Assembly: GCF_900323885.1 (NCBI RefSeq)
Contig: NZ_OOHJ01000018.1
Location: 744,001 to 808,000 of the forward strand
Length of the DNA stretch: 64,000 nucleotides
Reading direction: 5' to 3'
Origin: [Actinomadura] parvosata subsp. kistnae
GTDB lineage: Bacteria; Actinomycetota; Actinomycetes; Streptosporangiales; Streptosporangiaceae
Within the stretch, counting starts at the first letter, position 1. Each line of letters starts with the position of its first letter. The position numbers were made by a program, and so were the translations under genes. Shown piece after piece: positions 51,523 through 59,342 of this stretch. Under the pieces are notes generated by a model. The model did no database searches. It was not told the DNA's origin and saw only the letters and a program-made list of their open reading frames with translations.

Positions 51523-52523
51523 CCATCCGTGTCCTCGCCGCGGGCGACCACTTCGTCCAGAACCGCCTGCTCATCGACGCCCTCCGGCACGCGGTCCCCG
51601 CCGAGCTGGACTTCAGGGAGCTGACGCTGCCGTGGCCGGTGGTGCCGTTCGGCCGGGTGGGCGAGGTGGACGAGGCCTCCGACGTGGAGGAGGAGCTGAT
51701 CGAGGCGCTGCGCGGCGTCGAGGTGTGCGTGACGCAGATGGCGCCGCTCACCAAGCGCGTCCTGGACGCCTCGCCGGACCTGCGGCTGTTCTGCGTGAGC
51801 AGGGGCGGCCCGGTGAACGCCAACCTGGAGGCCGCGGCCCGGGCGGGGGTGGCGGTGACGTTCGCGCCGGGCCGCAACGCGGTGGCCACCGCCGAGCACA
51901 CGCTCGCCATGCTGCTGGCGGCCACCCGCCGCATCCCGCGGACGCACGCCGACCTGGCGGGCGGCGTGTGGCGGGGCGACTACTACATGTACGACAACGT
52001 GGGCCCCGAGCTGGAGGGCAACACGGTCGGCCTGATCGGCTACGGCGCGATCGGCCGGCGGGTGGCCCGGATGCTGGAGGGTTTCGGCGCGGAGGTCCTC
52101 GTGCACGACCCGTACGTGGACGCTCCGAACCGGGTGGAGCTGCCGGAGCTGCTCGAACGTTCCCTGTTCGTCTCCCTGCACGCCCGCGCCACCCCGGAGA
52201 CCGCCGGCCTGATCGGCGCCGCCGAGATCGCCGCCATGCCGAGGGGCTCGGTGCTGGTGAACTGCGCCAGGGGCGCGCTGCTCGACTACGACGCGCTGTG
52301 CGACGCGCTCGACTCGGGCCACCTGTTCGGCGCCGCGATGGACGTCTTCCCGGAGGAGCCCATCCCGCCGGGCTCCCGGCTGCTCGCGACGCCGAACCTG
52401 GTGATGACCCCGCATCTGGCGGGCGCCAGCAAGGAGACGGCGATGAAGGCGGCGGCGATCGTGGCCGCCGACGTGGCCCGCTACGTGCGCGGCGAGCCCC
52501 TGGCCCACGTGGCCAACCCGTGA
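51519..52523 (+). CDS. D-2-hydroxyacid dehydrogenase family protein
   Basis: 334 aa. NAD-binding motif VGLIGYGAIGRRVARML, catalytic Arg in VNCARGALLD, Glu in FPEEP and His in MTPHLAGAS, so the active-site triad is present. TTG 51519 is taken as start because it overlaps the phosphatase stop (TTGA) and has GGAG 7 bp upstream. Last gene of the operon; its 3' end abuts the convergent sugar ABC permease by 1 bp. Exact substrate unknown. Confidence 0.9.
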   Translation: MTIRVLAAGDHFVQNRLLIDALRHAVPAELDFRELTLPWPVVPFGRVGEVDEASDVEEELIEALRGVEVCVTQMAPLTKRVLDASPDLRLFCVSRGGPVNANLEAAARAGVAVTFAPGRNAVATAEHTLAMLLAATRRIPRTHADLAGGVWRGDYYMYDNVGPELEGNTVGLIGYGAIGRRVARMLEGFGAEVLVHDPYVDAPNRVELPELLERSLFVSLHARATPETAGLIGAAEIAAMPRGSVLVNCARGALLDYDALCDALDSGHLFGAAMDVFPEEPIPPGSRLLATPNLVMTPHLAGASKETAMKAAAIVAADVARYVRGEPLAHVANP

Positions 52524-52524
52524 G

Positions 52525-53385
52525 CTACCCCTTGAGCGCCCCCGCCATGAGCCCGCGCATGAAGAACCGGCCCAGCAGGATGTAGATCAGCATCGTCGGG
52601 ACGGAGGCGAGGATGGCCGCCGCCATCTGCTGGCTGTACGGGGTGGCCTGCGCTCCGGCGATGTTGTTCAGCATCACGGTCGTGGGCCAGCTCGTCGGCC
52701 CGGTCAGGAAAACGGCGAACAGGAAGTCGTTCCAGAGCGAGGTGAACTGCCAGATGATCACCACCGCGATGGCGGGCCCGGACACGGGCAGCACCACCGA
52801 CCAGTACGCCCGCAGCATCCCCGCCCCGTCCACCCGGGACGCCTCGATCAGCTCGTCGGGGATCGTCACGTAGTAGTTGCGGAAGATCAGCGTGCAGATC
52901 GGGATGCCGTAGACGACGTGGGCCAGCACCAGCCCGGGGATGCCGCCGTAGAAGACGCCCTGGAGCCCGGCGAGCTGGTCGACCGACACGAGGAGCTGCA
53001 CGAGCGGGATCATCACCCCCTGGTAGGGGATGAACATCCCGAACAGGAACAGCGTGAACAACACGTCCGCGCCGGGGAAGCGCCACTTCGACAGCACGTA
53101 CCCGTTCATGGAGCCGAGCGCGCACGACAGCAGCGAGCCGGGGACGGCGAGCAGCACGCTGTTCCACAGGCCGGGCGCGAGCTTCTCCCACGCGACCTGC
53201 CACGCCTCGGTCGTCCACACCCGCGGCAGGTTCCACGCCTGGCCGGGGTCGGCCTCGGTGAGCGGCTTGAAGCTGGTGACGAGCAGGACGTAGATGGGGA
53301 TCAGGAAGATCACCACGAAGAGCGCCAGCACCCCGAACCTGGCCCAGCCGAACACCGCGGCCCTGCGCCCGGCCACCGCCGTCAT
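52525..53385 (-). CDS. Carbohydrate ABC transporter permease (MalG type)
   Basis: 286 aa, six helices, with the EAA loop EASRVDGAGMLRAYWSVVLPVSGPA. The start ATG 53385 overlaps the MalF-type stop (ATGA). Last gene of a CUT1 importer (binding protein, MalF, MalG). The ATPase is not in this operon, as is usual for actinomycetes that share MsiK-like ATPases. Confidence 0.92.
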   Translation of the reverse strand: MTAVAGRRAAVFGWARFGVLALFVVIFLIPIYVLLVTSFKPLTEADPGQAWNLPRVWTTEAWQVAWEKLAPGLWNSVLLAVPGSLLSCALGSMNGYVLSKWRFPGADVLFTLFLFGMFIPYQGVMIPLVQLLVSVDQLAGLQGVFYGGIPGLVLAHVVYGIPICTLIFRNYYVTIPDELIEASRVDGAGMLRAYWSVVLPVSGPAIAVVIIWQFTSLWNDFLFAVFLTGPTSWPTTVMLNNIAGAQATPYSQQMAAAILASVPTMLIYILLGRFFMRGLMAGALKG

Positions 53386-54263
53386 GAGCGCTTCTCCTTA
53401 CGCACCGACCAGATCAGGTACGGGATGACGAAGATGGCCACGCTGAGCACGATGTACGACGCGATCGTGGCCCCCTTGGCCGGGTCGTTGGAATCGAACA
53501 CGGCCACCCACATGAACACCGCGGGCACGTCCGTGATGATCTGCTTGCCGGACACCGCCACGATGAGGTCGAAGACCTTGAGCGAGATGTGCCCGAGGAT
53601 GATCAGCGCGGACAGCGTGACTGGCCGCAGCAGCGGCAGCACGACGTGCCGGTAGACGCCCCACTCGGTGCAGCCGTCGACCCGCGCGGCCTCCCGCAGC
53701 TCCTCGGGCACCCCGCGGAAGCCGGCGAGAAACAATGCCATGACATATCCGGACATCTGCCAGATGGCGGGGAGCGCCATCGCGGCCATCCCCCAGTCCT
53801 GGTCCCTGAACCACTGCCACTGCGGCAGCCCGAACCACTCGAACAGCCGGTTCAGGCCGACCGCCCGCTCCCCCGTGCCCGAGTTCATCAGCCACCGCCA
53901 CACGATGCCGGTCGCCACGAACGAGATGGCCATCGGGAACAGATAGATCGCCCGGAACGTGCCCTCGCCCCTGATGCCCTTCTCCATGAGGAACGCCAGC
54001 AACCACCCGAGCACCAGCGCGCCCAGCACGAACACGACGGTGAACACGATCGCGTGGTTCACCGACAGGTGCCAGCGCGGCAGGTCCCAGATGTCGACGA
54101 AGTTCTGCAGCCCCACGAACCGCCCCTCGGACACCGCGTCGTGCTGGTCGGTCATGGCGACCCGGAAGTTCCAGCCGAGCATGCCGTACACGAACACGCC
54201 GATCAGGATGATCGACGGCGTGACGAGGAGCAGTCCGGGCAGCCACGTGCGTGCCCGCCTCAC
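53382..54263 (-). CDS. Carbohydrate ABC transporter permease (MalF type)
   Basis: 293 aa, six helices, with the EAA motif EAARVDGCTEWGVYRHVVLPLLRPV. Start GTG 54263 follows GGGAGGGAAA. It lies 49 bp after the binding-protein gene. Confidence 0.92.
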   Translation of the reverse strand: MRRARTWLPGLLLVTPSIILIGVFVYGMLGWNFRVAMTDQHDAVSEGRFVGLQNFVDIWDLPRWHLSVNHAIVFTVVFVLGALVLGWLLAFLMEKGIRGEGTFRAIYLFPMAISFVATGIVWRWLMNSGTGERAVGLNRLFEWFGLPQWQWFRDQDWGMAAMALPAIWQMSGYVMALFLAGFRGVPEELREAARVDGCTEWGVYRHVVLPLLRPVTLSALIILGHISLKVFDLIVAVSGKQIITDVPAVFMWVAVFDSNDPAKGATIASYIVLSVAIFVIPYLIWSVRKEKRS

Positions 54264-54312
54264 AAGGTTTCCCTCCCGGGGGACGGCCGCGACCGTCCCC
54301 CGTATCCGTCGT

Positions 54313-55608
54313 CTATTGGGCGTTCGCGGTGGCCGCGTCCGCCAGCCCCTGCTGCAGGGCCTTGACGTCCTTGCTGCCGATGTAGAGCCCGACCGCCTCG
54401 TTGATGGCGGCCAGCCACGGCTGGTTCACCGACACGCCGTGCTGGATGGAGCCGGCGAGCTTGTTGGTGGACCAGTCCTTGAGTGCGTCGGCCAGGTAGT
54501 CGGTGTAGAGCGACTGGTCGGCGTCCTTGCGGGCCGGGATGGAGCCCTTCTTCGGGTTGAAGGCGTCCTGGCCCTCCTTGCTGGCCGCGACCTTCAGCCA
54601 GGCCAGCGCCCCGTCCCGGTTCTTGGCGCCCTTGGGCAGGGTGAAGCTGTCGGACAGCCACAGGTAGGTGCCCTCGGTGCCGGGCGAGGGCGCCCAGTCG
54701 AAGTCGGTCTTCGACTTCTTGCCCAGGCCGCCCTGCGGCGGGTTGTGGAAGTAGCCGTACGCCCAGTCGCCCATGATGTTGAACGCGGCCTGGCCGTCGG
54801 CCACCTGCTTGGCCGCGGGCTGCCAGTCGTCCTGCGGGTCGCCCGCGTACTCCATGATCTTGGCGAAGTTGTTCAGCGCCGTGGTCACCTGCGGACTGTT
54901 CCAGTCGGCGCCCGGCTTGAACAGGGCGTTGTAGGCGTCGGCGCCGAGCGTGCCGAGCAGCACGCTCTCCAGCAGGTGGGTGGCCGTCCACTCCGACCCG
55001 ATGGACAGCGGGATCTTGCCCTTGGCCTTGACCTTCCCGAGGTCCGCGATGAACTCCTCGATCGTCTTCGGCGCGGCGGTGATCCCGGCCTCCTTGAGCA
55101 CGCCGGGGTTGAACCACAGGACGTTCGAGCGGTGGATGTTCACCGGCACGGAGTAGATCTTGCCGTCGACGCTGATCTGCTCGACGAGCTGGGCGGGGAA
55201 GACGTCCTTGAGCTTGAGCTCGTCGTAGAGCGGGGTGAGGTCCTCCAGGTTGCCCGCCTTGATGTAGCCCTGCAACTCGGCGCCCGCGTGGCCCTGGAAG
55301 GTGTCGGGCGGGGTGTTCGCCTGGAGCTTCGACTGCAGCAGCGCCTTGGCCTTGTCACCCGAGCCGCCGGCCACCGCCGCGTCGAAGAAGGTGTAGTCCG
55401 GGTTCTTCTCCTCGAAGATCTTTCTCATCGCCTGCAGGCCGTCGGCCTCACCCGGACCCGTCCACCAGGAGAAGACCTCAACCTGCTTCTTCCCGCCGCC
55501 GCTGGCAGCGGGCGCCTGGGTGGCCTGTCCGGCGCCACCGCCTCCGCAGGCCGCCAGGCCGAGCACGCTCGCCATCGTGATCGATACGGCCGCTAACCAC
55601 CGTCGCAT
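54313..55608 (-). CDS. Carbohydrate ABC transporter substrate-binding lipoprotein (CUT1)
   Basis: 431 aa. Signal peptide with lipobox LGLAACG, a Gly/Ala/Gln linker, then an extracellular solute-binding family 1 fold (VEVFSWWTGPGEADGL, LLQSKLQANTPPDTFQGHAG, YSVPVNIHRSNVLWFN, AAFNIMGDWAYGY). ATG 55608 is taken as start because the signal peptide begins there. A LacI palindrome lies 39 bp upstream. The tri-, di- or polysaccharide imported is unknown. Confidence 0.92.
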   Translation of the reverse strand: MRRWLAAVSITMASVLGLAACGGGGAGQATQAPAASGGGKKQVEVFSWWTGPGEADGLQAMRKIFEEKNPDYTFFDAAVAGGSGDKAKALLQSKLQANTPPDTFQGHAGAELQGYIKAGNLEDLTPLYDELKLKDVFPAQLVEQISVDGKIYSVPVNIHRSNVLWFNPGVLKEAGITAAPKTIEEFIADLGKVKAKGKIPLSIGSEWTATHLLESVLLGTLGADAYNALFKPGADWNSPQVTTALNNFAKIMEYAGDPQDDWQPAAKQVADGQAAFNIMGDWAYGYFHNPPQGGLGKKSKTDFDWAPSPGTEGTYLWLSDSFTLPKGAKNRDGALAWLKVAASKEGQDAFNPKKGSIPARKDADQSLYTDYLADALKDWSTNKLAGSIQHGVSVNQPWLAAINEAVGLYIGSKDVKALQQGLADAATANAQ

Positions 55609-55646
55609 TCCACACCATCCCTTCGAAATCCCCCGAAGTTGGTGAT

Positions 55647-55662
55647 TTGACAACGTTGTCAA
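55647..55662. promoter_or_regulatory. LacI-type operator TTGACAACGTTGTCAA
   Basis: Perfect 16-bp palindrome 39 bp upstream of the binding-protein ATG. Its central 12 bp equal the palindrome at 40280-40291. Confidence 0.75.
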
Positions 55663-55751
55663 CAACGGCTATCAACCCACTTCGGGCAGCGCGCCGTCAA
55701 GGGGATCGGCGGTAACAGCTCCGCATATATGGGACGGTCAGGGGAGCCCGG

Positions 55752-56552
55752 TCAGCGGAGCCCGCGCAGCGTGCCCGTCGGCCAGCCCAGGCGGCGCAGC
55801 GTGCCGTCGGGACGGGTCACCACGGTCACGCCGTAGTCGTGGGTGGTGCCGTCGAAGTCGCCGCCCGCCGCCACCACCAGCGCGCCCTTCGACACGCCCA
55901 GCCCCACCAGGGCGAGCAGCCGGCAGCCGCCTTCGGGCAGCCACGTGGTCAGCACCACGTCGCTCTCCGCCAGGCGTACGGGCAGGTCGAGCTCGGCCAT
56001 CTCGGCCAGCAGCCCCTCGTGGGACAGGCGGGTGCCGTCGGCGAGCAGCACGGCGAGCTGCCGCTTGGCGTCGATCGCGGGCAGCGCGGTGGGCTCCAGC
56101 GTGAGCAGGCAGCGGAAGTCGATCGTGTCGAGCGCCGGGCCCAGCGAGACGACCTGCCGCACCCGCGACTCCTCGGCCGCCAGGATCGCCGTCTCCGCCA
56201 GGTCGGGCGTGGTGATCAGGGCGCGGGCGTCGCACGCCCGCAGCCACGCCGCCACCTCGTACGCGCCCAGCCCCGGATCGATCGGCGCCGCCACCCCGCC
56301 GGCGGCCACCACCGTGTGGACCGCCAGCGTCTGCGCGCCCGCCGTGGACACGTGCACGCCCACCACCTGGTCACGCCGGGCGCCCCTGCGCACCAGCCCG
56401 GAGGCCGCCCTGGTCACCTCGGTCACCAGCCTGCGGTAGCCGTAGACGTGGCCACCGCGCAGGTCGATGAGGGCGGGGCGGTCGCCGCGCTCGTAGGCCC
56501 GGCGGAACACTTCGTGGATCACCGTGCCGGTGGTCGAAGCGGTGGGTCTCAT
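55752..56552 (-). CDS. AMP-dependent synthetase-like protein, N-terminal-type fragment
   Basis: 266 aa. It resembles the N-terminal part of acyl-CoA synthetase-like AMP-binding proteins (IHEVFRRAYERGDRPALIDLRGGHVYGYRRLVTEVTRAASGLVRRGARRDQVVGVHV, HTVVAAGGVAAPIDPGLGAYEVAAWL). The adenylation P-loop (TSGTTGxPKG) is absent; only LLADGTRLSHEGLLAEM aligns there. No C-terminal lobe follows. It is probably catalytically inactive, either a remnant or a binding protein. Start ATG 56552 is inferred from the onset of homology. Confidence 0.7.
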   Translation of the reverse strand: MRPTASTTGTVIHEVFRRAYERGDRPALIDLRGGHVYGYRRLVTEVTRAASGLVRRGARRDQVVGVHVSTAGAQTLAVHTVVAAGGVAAPIDPGLGAYEVAAWLRACDARALITTPDLAETAILAAEESRVRQVVSLGPALDTIDFRCLLTLEPTALPAIDAKRQLAVLLADGTRLSHEGLLAEMAELDLPVRLAESDVVLTTWLPEGGCRLLALVGLGVSKGALVVAAGGDFDGTTHDYGVTVVTRPDGTLRRLGWPTGTLRGLR

Positions 56553-56892
56553 GCCCGTCAACGTACGGCCGCCGGTGCGGCCGGAGCATCCACCGATGTA
56601 TGTAGGCGGCTGTGCATTCGGGCTGCGGGGGCGGGCGCGGGGTGGGCGGGCCCGAGCCCTGCGCGGCTCGAGCCCGCTGTCACGCGCCTGGGGCCGGACC
56701 CCCACCCCTCCGAGAAGGTCCGGCCCCGTGCGGACGCGTGACGTCCCCTGCCGATCGGCCGCGGCGCCCCCGTCGCGAGGGGCGAGGTACGCGCGGTGCG
56801 GTCGATCACGAAAGAAACGGTAGGCGTGCAGAGGGTGCCCGCACATGCGTTGACATGGCCATTCGACGATGTACGCGCGATGTGTAGACGGC
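56553..56892. other. 340-bp intergenic region
   Basis: Between two same-strand genes. Mostly GC-rich with no gene I can support. A TTGACA on the plus strand near 56849 lacks a plausible -10. I see no strong hairpin after the LuxR-type gene. Confidence 0.4.
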
Positions 56893-59262
56893 TCAGCGGC
56901 GGCCGATCACCCATGCGGCGATCTGTGTACGGGTGGAGAAGCCGAGCTTGGCCAGGATGTTGGCGACGTGCCTGGCGACGGTGGCCGGGCTGATGACGAG
57001 CTCGTCGGCGATCCCCCGGTTGCTGAGCCCCCTCGCGACCAGCCCGGCGATCTCCCGTTCCCTGGGCGTGAGCATGCTGTCCTGGCGGGCCGGCACGATG
57101 GGCGCGGCCGGCGGCTCCGGCAGGTCGCCTTCGAGCGCGCAGGCCACGGCCTGGTCGGCGGTGAGCCGCGCGCCCTCCGCCCACAGGACGCCGACGACGG
57201 GCTCGCCGAGGCGTTGGCGGGCCGGCCGCAGGACGTCCTCGGTGCGGGCGTCGGGCTGCCGGCCGCCGAGCGCCAGCGCGGCCGAGACCAGCAGGACCGC
57301 GCGCCGGTGGTCGCCCTCGGCGGTGACCAGCGCGGCCCACGCCTCCAGCCGGCGCGCGATGCCGGCCCGCAGGCCGGCGTCGCGGCTGAGCAGCAGCGCC
57401 TCGGTCAGCCTGGCCCTGGCCTGCGCCAGGTCACCCTCGTCGAGCGCCACCCGGCCCAGCCCGGCCAGGCAGCTGACGATCTGCTGCCTGGCGTCCACGT
57501 GGCGCAGCAGGCGCAGCCCGGCCTCGTAGTGCCGCCGGGCGGTGGCGCGGTCGCCCGACCTCCTGGCCACCTGCGCCAGGCCGATGTGGGCGAACGTCTG
57601 GCCGTAGTGGTTGTCGAGCTCCTCGCTGATCGCCAGCACCTCCTGGTAGGCGCGCTGCGCCTCGTGCAGGCGGCCCTGGTGCAGGCCGTAGCGCGCCCTG
57701 GTGCCCTGGGCCAGCGACTCGAGGACGAGGTCGCCGCACTGCCTGGCCGTCTCCAGGGCGCGCTCGATGGCGTCGTGCTCGCCGGTGAGCTGGGCCAGCG
57801 CGATCGTGCCGAGGGCCTGGCCGTAGCGGTCTTTGGCGGCGGCGCACAGCTCCAGCCCGGCGCGCACGTGCCGCATGGCCGGCTCGAAGTCGCCCGCGGC
57901 CAGCGCCAGCTCGCCCCGGACGATCGTGGCCCGCCCGCGCAGGCCGCGCGGCACCTGCGGGGCGTCGAGGTCGAGCAGCCGGGCCAGGTGGTCGGTCGAG
58001 TCGAGCCGGCGCCCGCTGCCGATCAGCAGGAAGCGGATGTCGGTCAGCAGCGTGAGCGCGGTCTCGGGCATGCCGATGGCCATCGACCAGTCGCAGGCCG
58101 AGTGCACCTCGGCCTTGAGCCCGTCGAAGAGGTTGACGTAGCGCTCGACCACCGGCCACGACGTGCGCACGCCGGGGGCCAGCGACTGCTTGAACCTGGC
58201 TGCGAGCCTGCCGAGCGCGGTCAGGTGGCGGCGGCGCAGCTCGGCCTCCTCGCCGGACTCGGCGAGCTGCTCCAGCGCGTACTCGCGGACGGTCTCCAGC
58301 AGCCGGTAGCGGGCGTGCCCCGCCACCTCGCCGTCGAGCACGACCAGCGACTTGTCCACCAGGTCGCACAGCCGGGGCAGCACCTCCTCCTCCGCGAGCC
58401 CGGGCCCCGAGCAGACCCATTCGGCCAGGTCGAGCGTCCAGGAGGAGCGGAAGGCGGCGGTGCGGCGCAGCAGCAGCCGCTCCTGCGGGGTGAGCAGCCG
58501 GTAGCTCCAGTCGACCGCCGCCCTCAGCGTGCGGTGCCGGGCCGGAGCCGTGCGGGCGCCACCGGCCAGCAGCCTGAACCGGTCGTCCAGCCGCTCGACG
58601 AGCTGCCCCACCGACAGCACCCGCACCATGGCCGCGGCCAGCTCGATCGCCAGCGGCAGCCCGTCGAGCGCCTGGCACAGCTCCACCACCAGCGGCCGGG
58701 TCTCGCCGGTCAGCTCGAAGCCGGGCCGCGCGGCGGTGGCCCTGGCCACGAACAGCCGCACGGCCTCGCTCTCGCCGCCGTCGCCCGGGTCGTCGACCGA
58801 CAGCGGCGGCACCCGCCACACCGTCTCGCCCGGCACCCGCAGCGGCTCGCGGCTGGTGGCCAGCACGGTGACGTTCGGGCAGGCGCGCAGCAGGTCGCGG
58901 CAGAGCTCGGCGCACTCGCCGACGACCGGCTCGCAGTTGTCGAGCAGCAGCAGCACGTGCCGGTCGCCGACGGTCTCGACGAGGTCGCCCGAGATGCCGA
59001 GCGCGGCGGCCACCTCCTCCCTGAGCCGCCCCTTCTCCAGGTCGGCCAGCTCGCTCACGCACACGCCGCCCGGATGCGCGGCGACCAGCCGGGAGGCCAG
59101 CCGCAGGGCCAGCCGGGTCTTCCCGATGCCGCCCGCCCCGCACAGGGTCACGACGCGCGAGACGCGCATCAGGTGGACGAGCTCGTCGAGGTCTGCCTCC
59201 CGGCCCACGAACGTGTTGGACTCCGCCGGGAGGTTGCTGGGGTCCGCGAATCGCTGCATCAC
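56893..59262 (-). CDS. ATPase-LuxR family transcriptional regulator
   Basis: 789 aa. The N-terminal NB-ARC/STAND-type ATPase has FVGREADLDEL, Walker A CGAGGIGKTRLALRLA and Walker B HVLLLLDN, with GLPLAIELAAA. A long TPR-rich middle follows (about residues 330-690). The C-terminal LuxR helix-turn-helix is LTPREREIAGLVARGLSNRGIADELVISPATVARHVANILAKLG. Start GTG 59262 or ATG 59259. It is divergent from an ABC transporter, with a mirrored 11-bp sequence at both starts, and probably regulates it. Confidence 0.92.
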   Translation of the reverse strand: MMQRFADPSNLPAESNTFVGREADLDELVHLMRVSRVVTLCGAGGIGKTRLALRLASRLVAAHPGGVCVSELADLEKGRLREEVAAALGISGDLVETVGDRHVLLLLDNCEPVVGECAELCRDLLRACPNVTVLATSREPLRVPGETVWRVPPLSVDDPGDGGESEAVRLFVARATAARPGFELTGETRPLVVELCQALDGLPLAIELAAAMVRVLSVGQLVERLDDRFRLLAGGARTAPARHRTLRAAVDWSYRLLTPQERLLLRRTAAFRSSWTLDLAEWVCSGPGLAEEEVLPRLCDLVDKSLVVLDGEVAGHARYRLLETVREYALEQLAESGEEAELRRRHLTALGRLAARFKQSLAPGVRTSWPVVERYVNLFDGLKAEVHSACDWSMAIGMPETALTLLTDIRFLLIGSGRRLDSTDHLARLLDLDAPQVPRGLRGRATIVRGELALAAGDFEPAMRHVRAGLELCAAAKDRYGQALGTIALAQLTGEHDAIERALETARQCGDLVLESLAQGTRARYGLHQGRLHEAQRAYQEVLAISEELDNHYGQTFAHIGLAQVARRSGDRATARRHYEAGLRLLRHVDARQQIVSCLAGLGRVALDEGDLAQARARLTEALLLSRDAGLRAGIARRLEAWAALVTAEGDHRRAVLLVSAALALGGRQPDARTEDVLRPARQRLGEPVVGVLWAEGARLTADQAVACALEGDLPEPPAAPIVPARQDSMLTPREREIAGLVARGLSNRGIADELVISPATVARHVANILAKLGFSTRTQIAAWVIGRR

Positions 59263-59341
59263 TGTGAGTGTGTCATCAACTACGCTTCGCGCCCAGCCTT
59301 AATCGGTGGAGAAGTGCGAGCCCGCGTGGGCACACTCACAG
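59262..59341. promoter_or_regulatory. 11-bp inverted repeat bracketing the divergent promoter region
   Basis: CTGTGAGTGTG (59262-59272) and CACACTCACAG (59331-59341) are perfect reverse complements separated by 58 bp. Each lies directly against the start codon of its gene, so both genes share the leader CACACTCACAG. Confidence 0.7.
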
Positions 59342-59342
59342 C

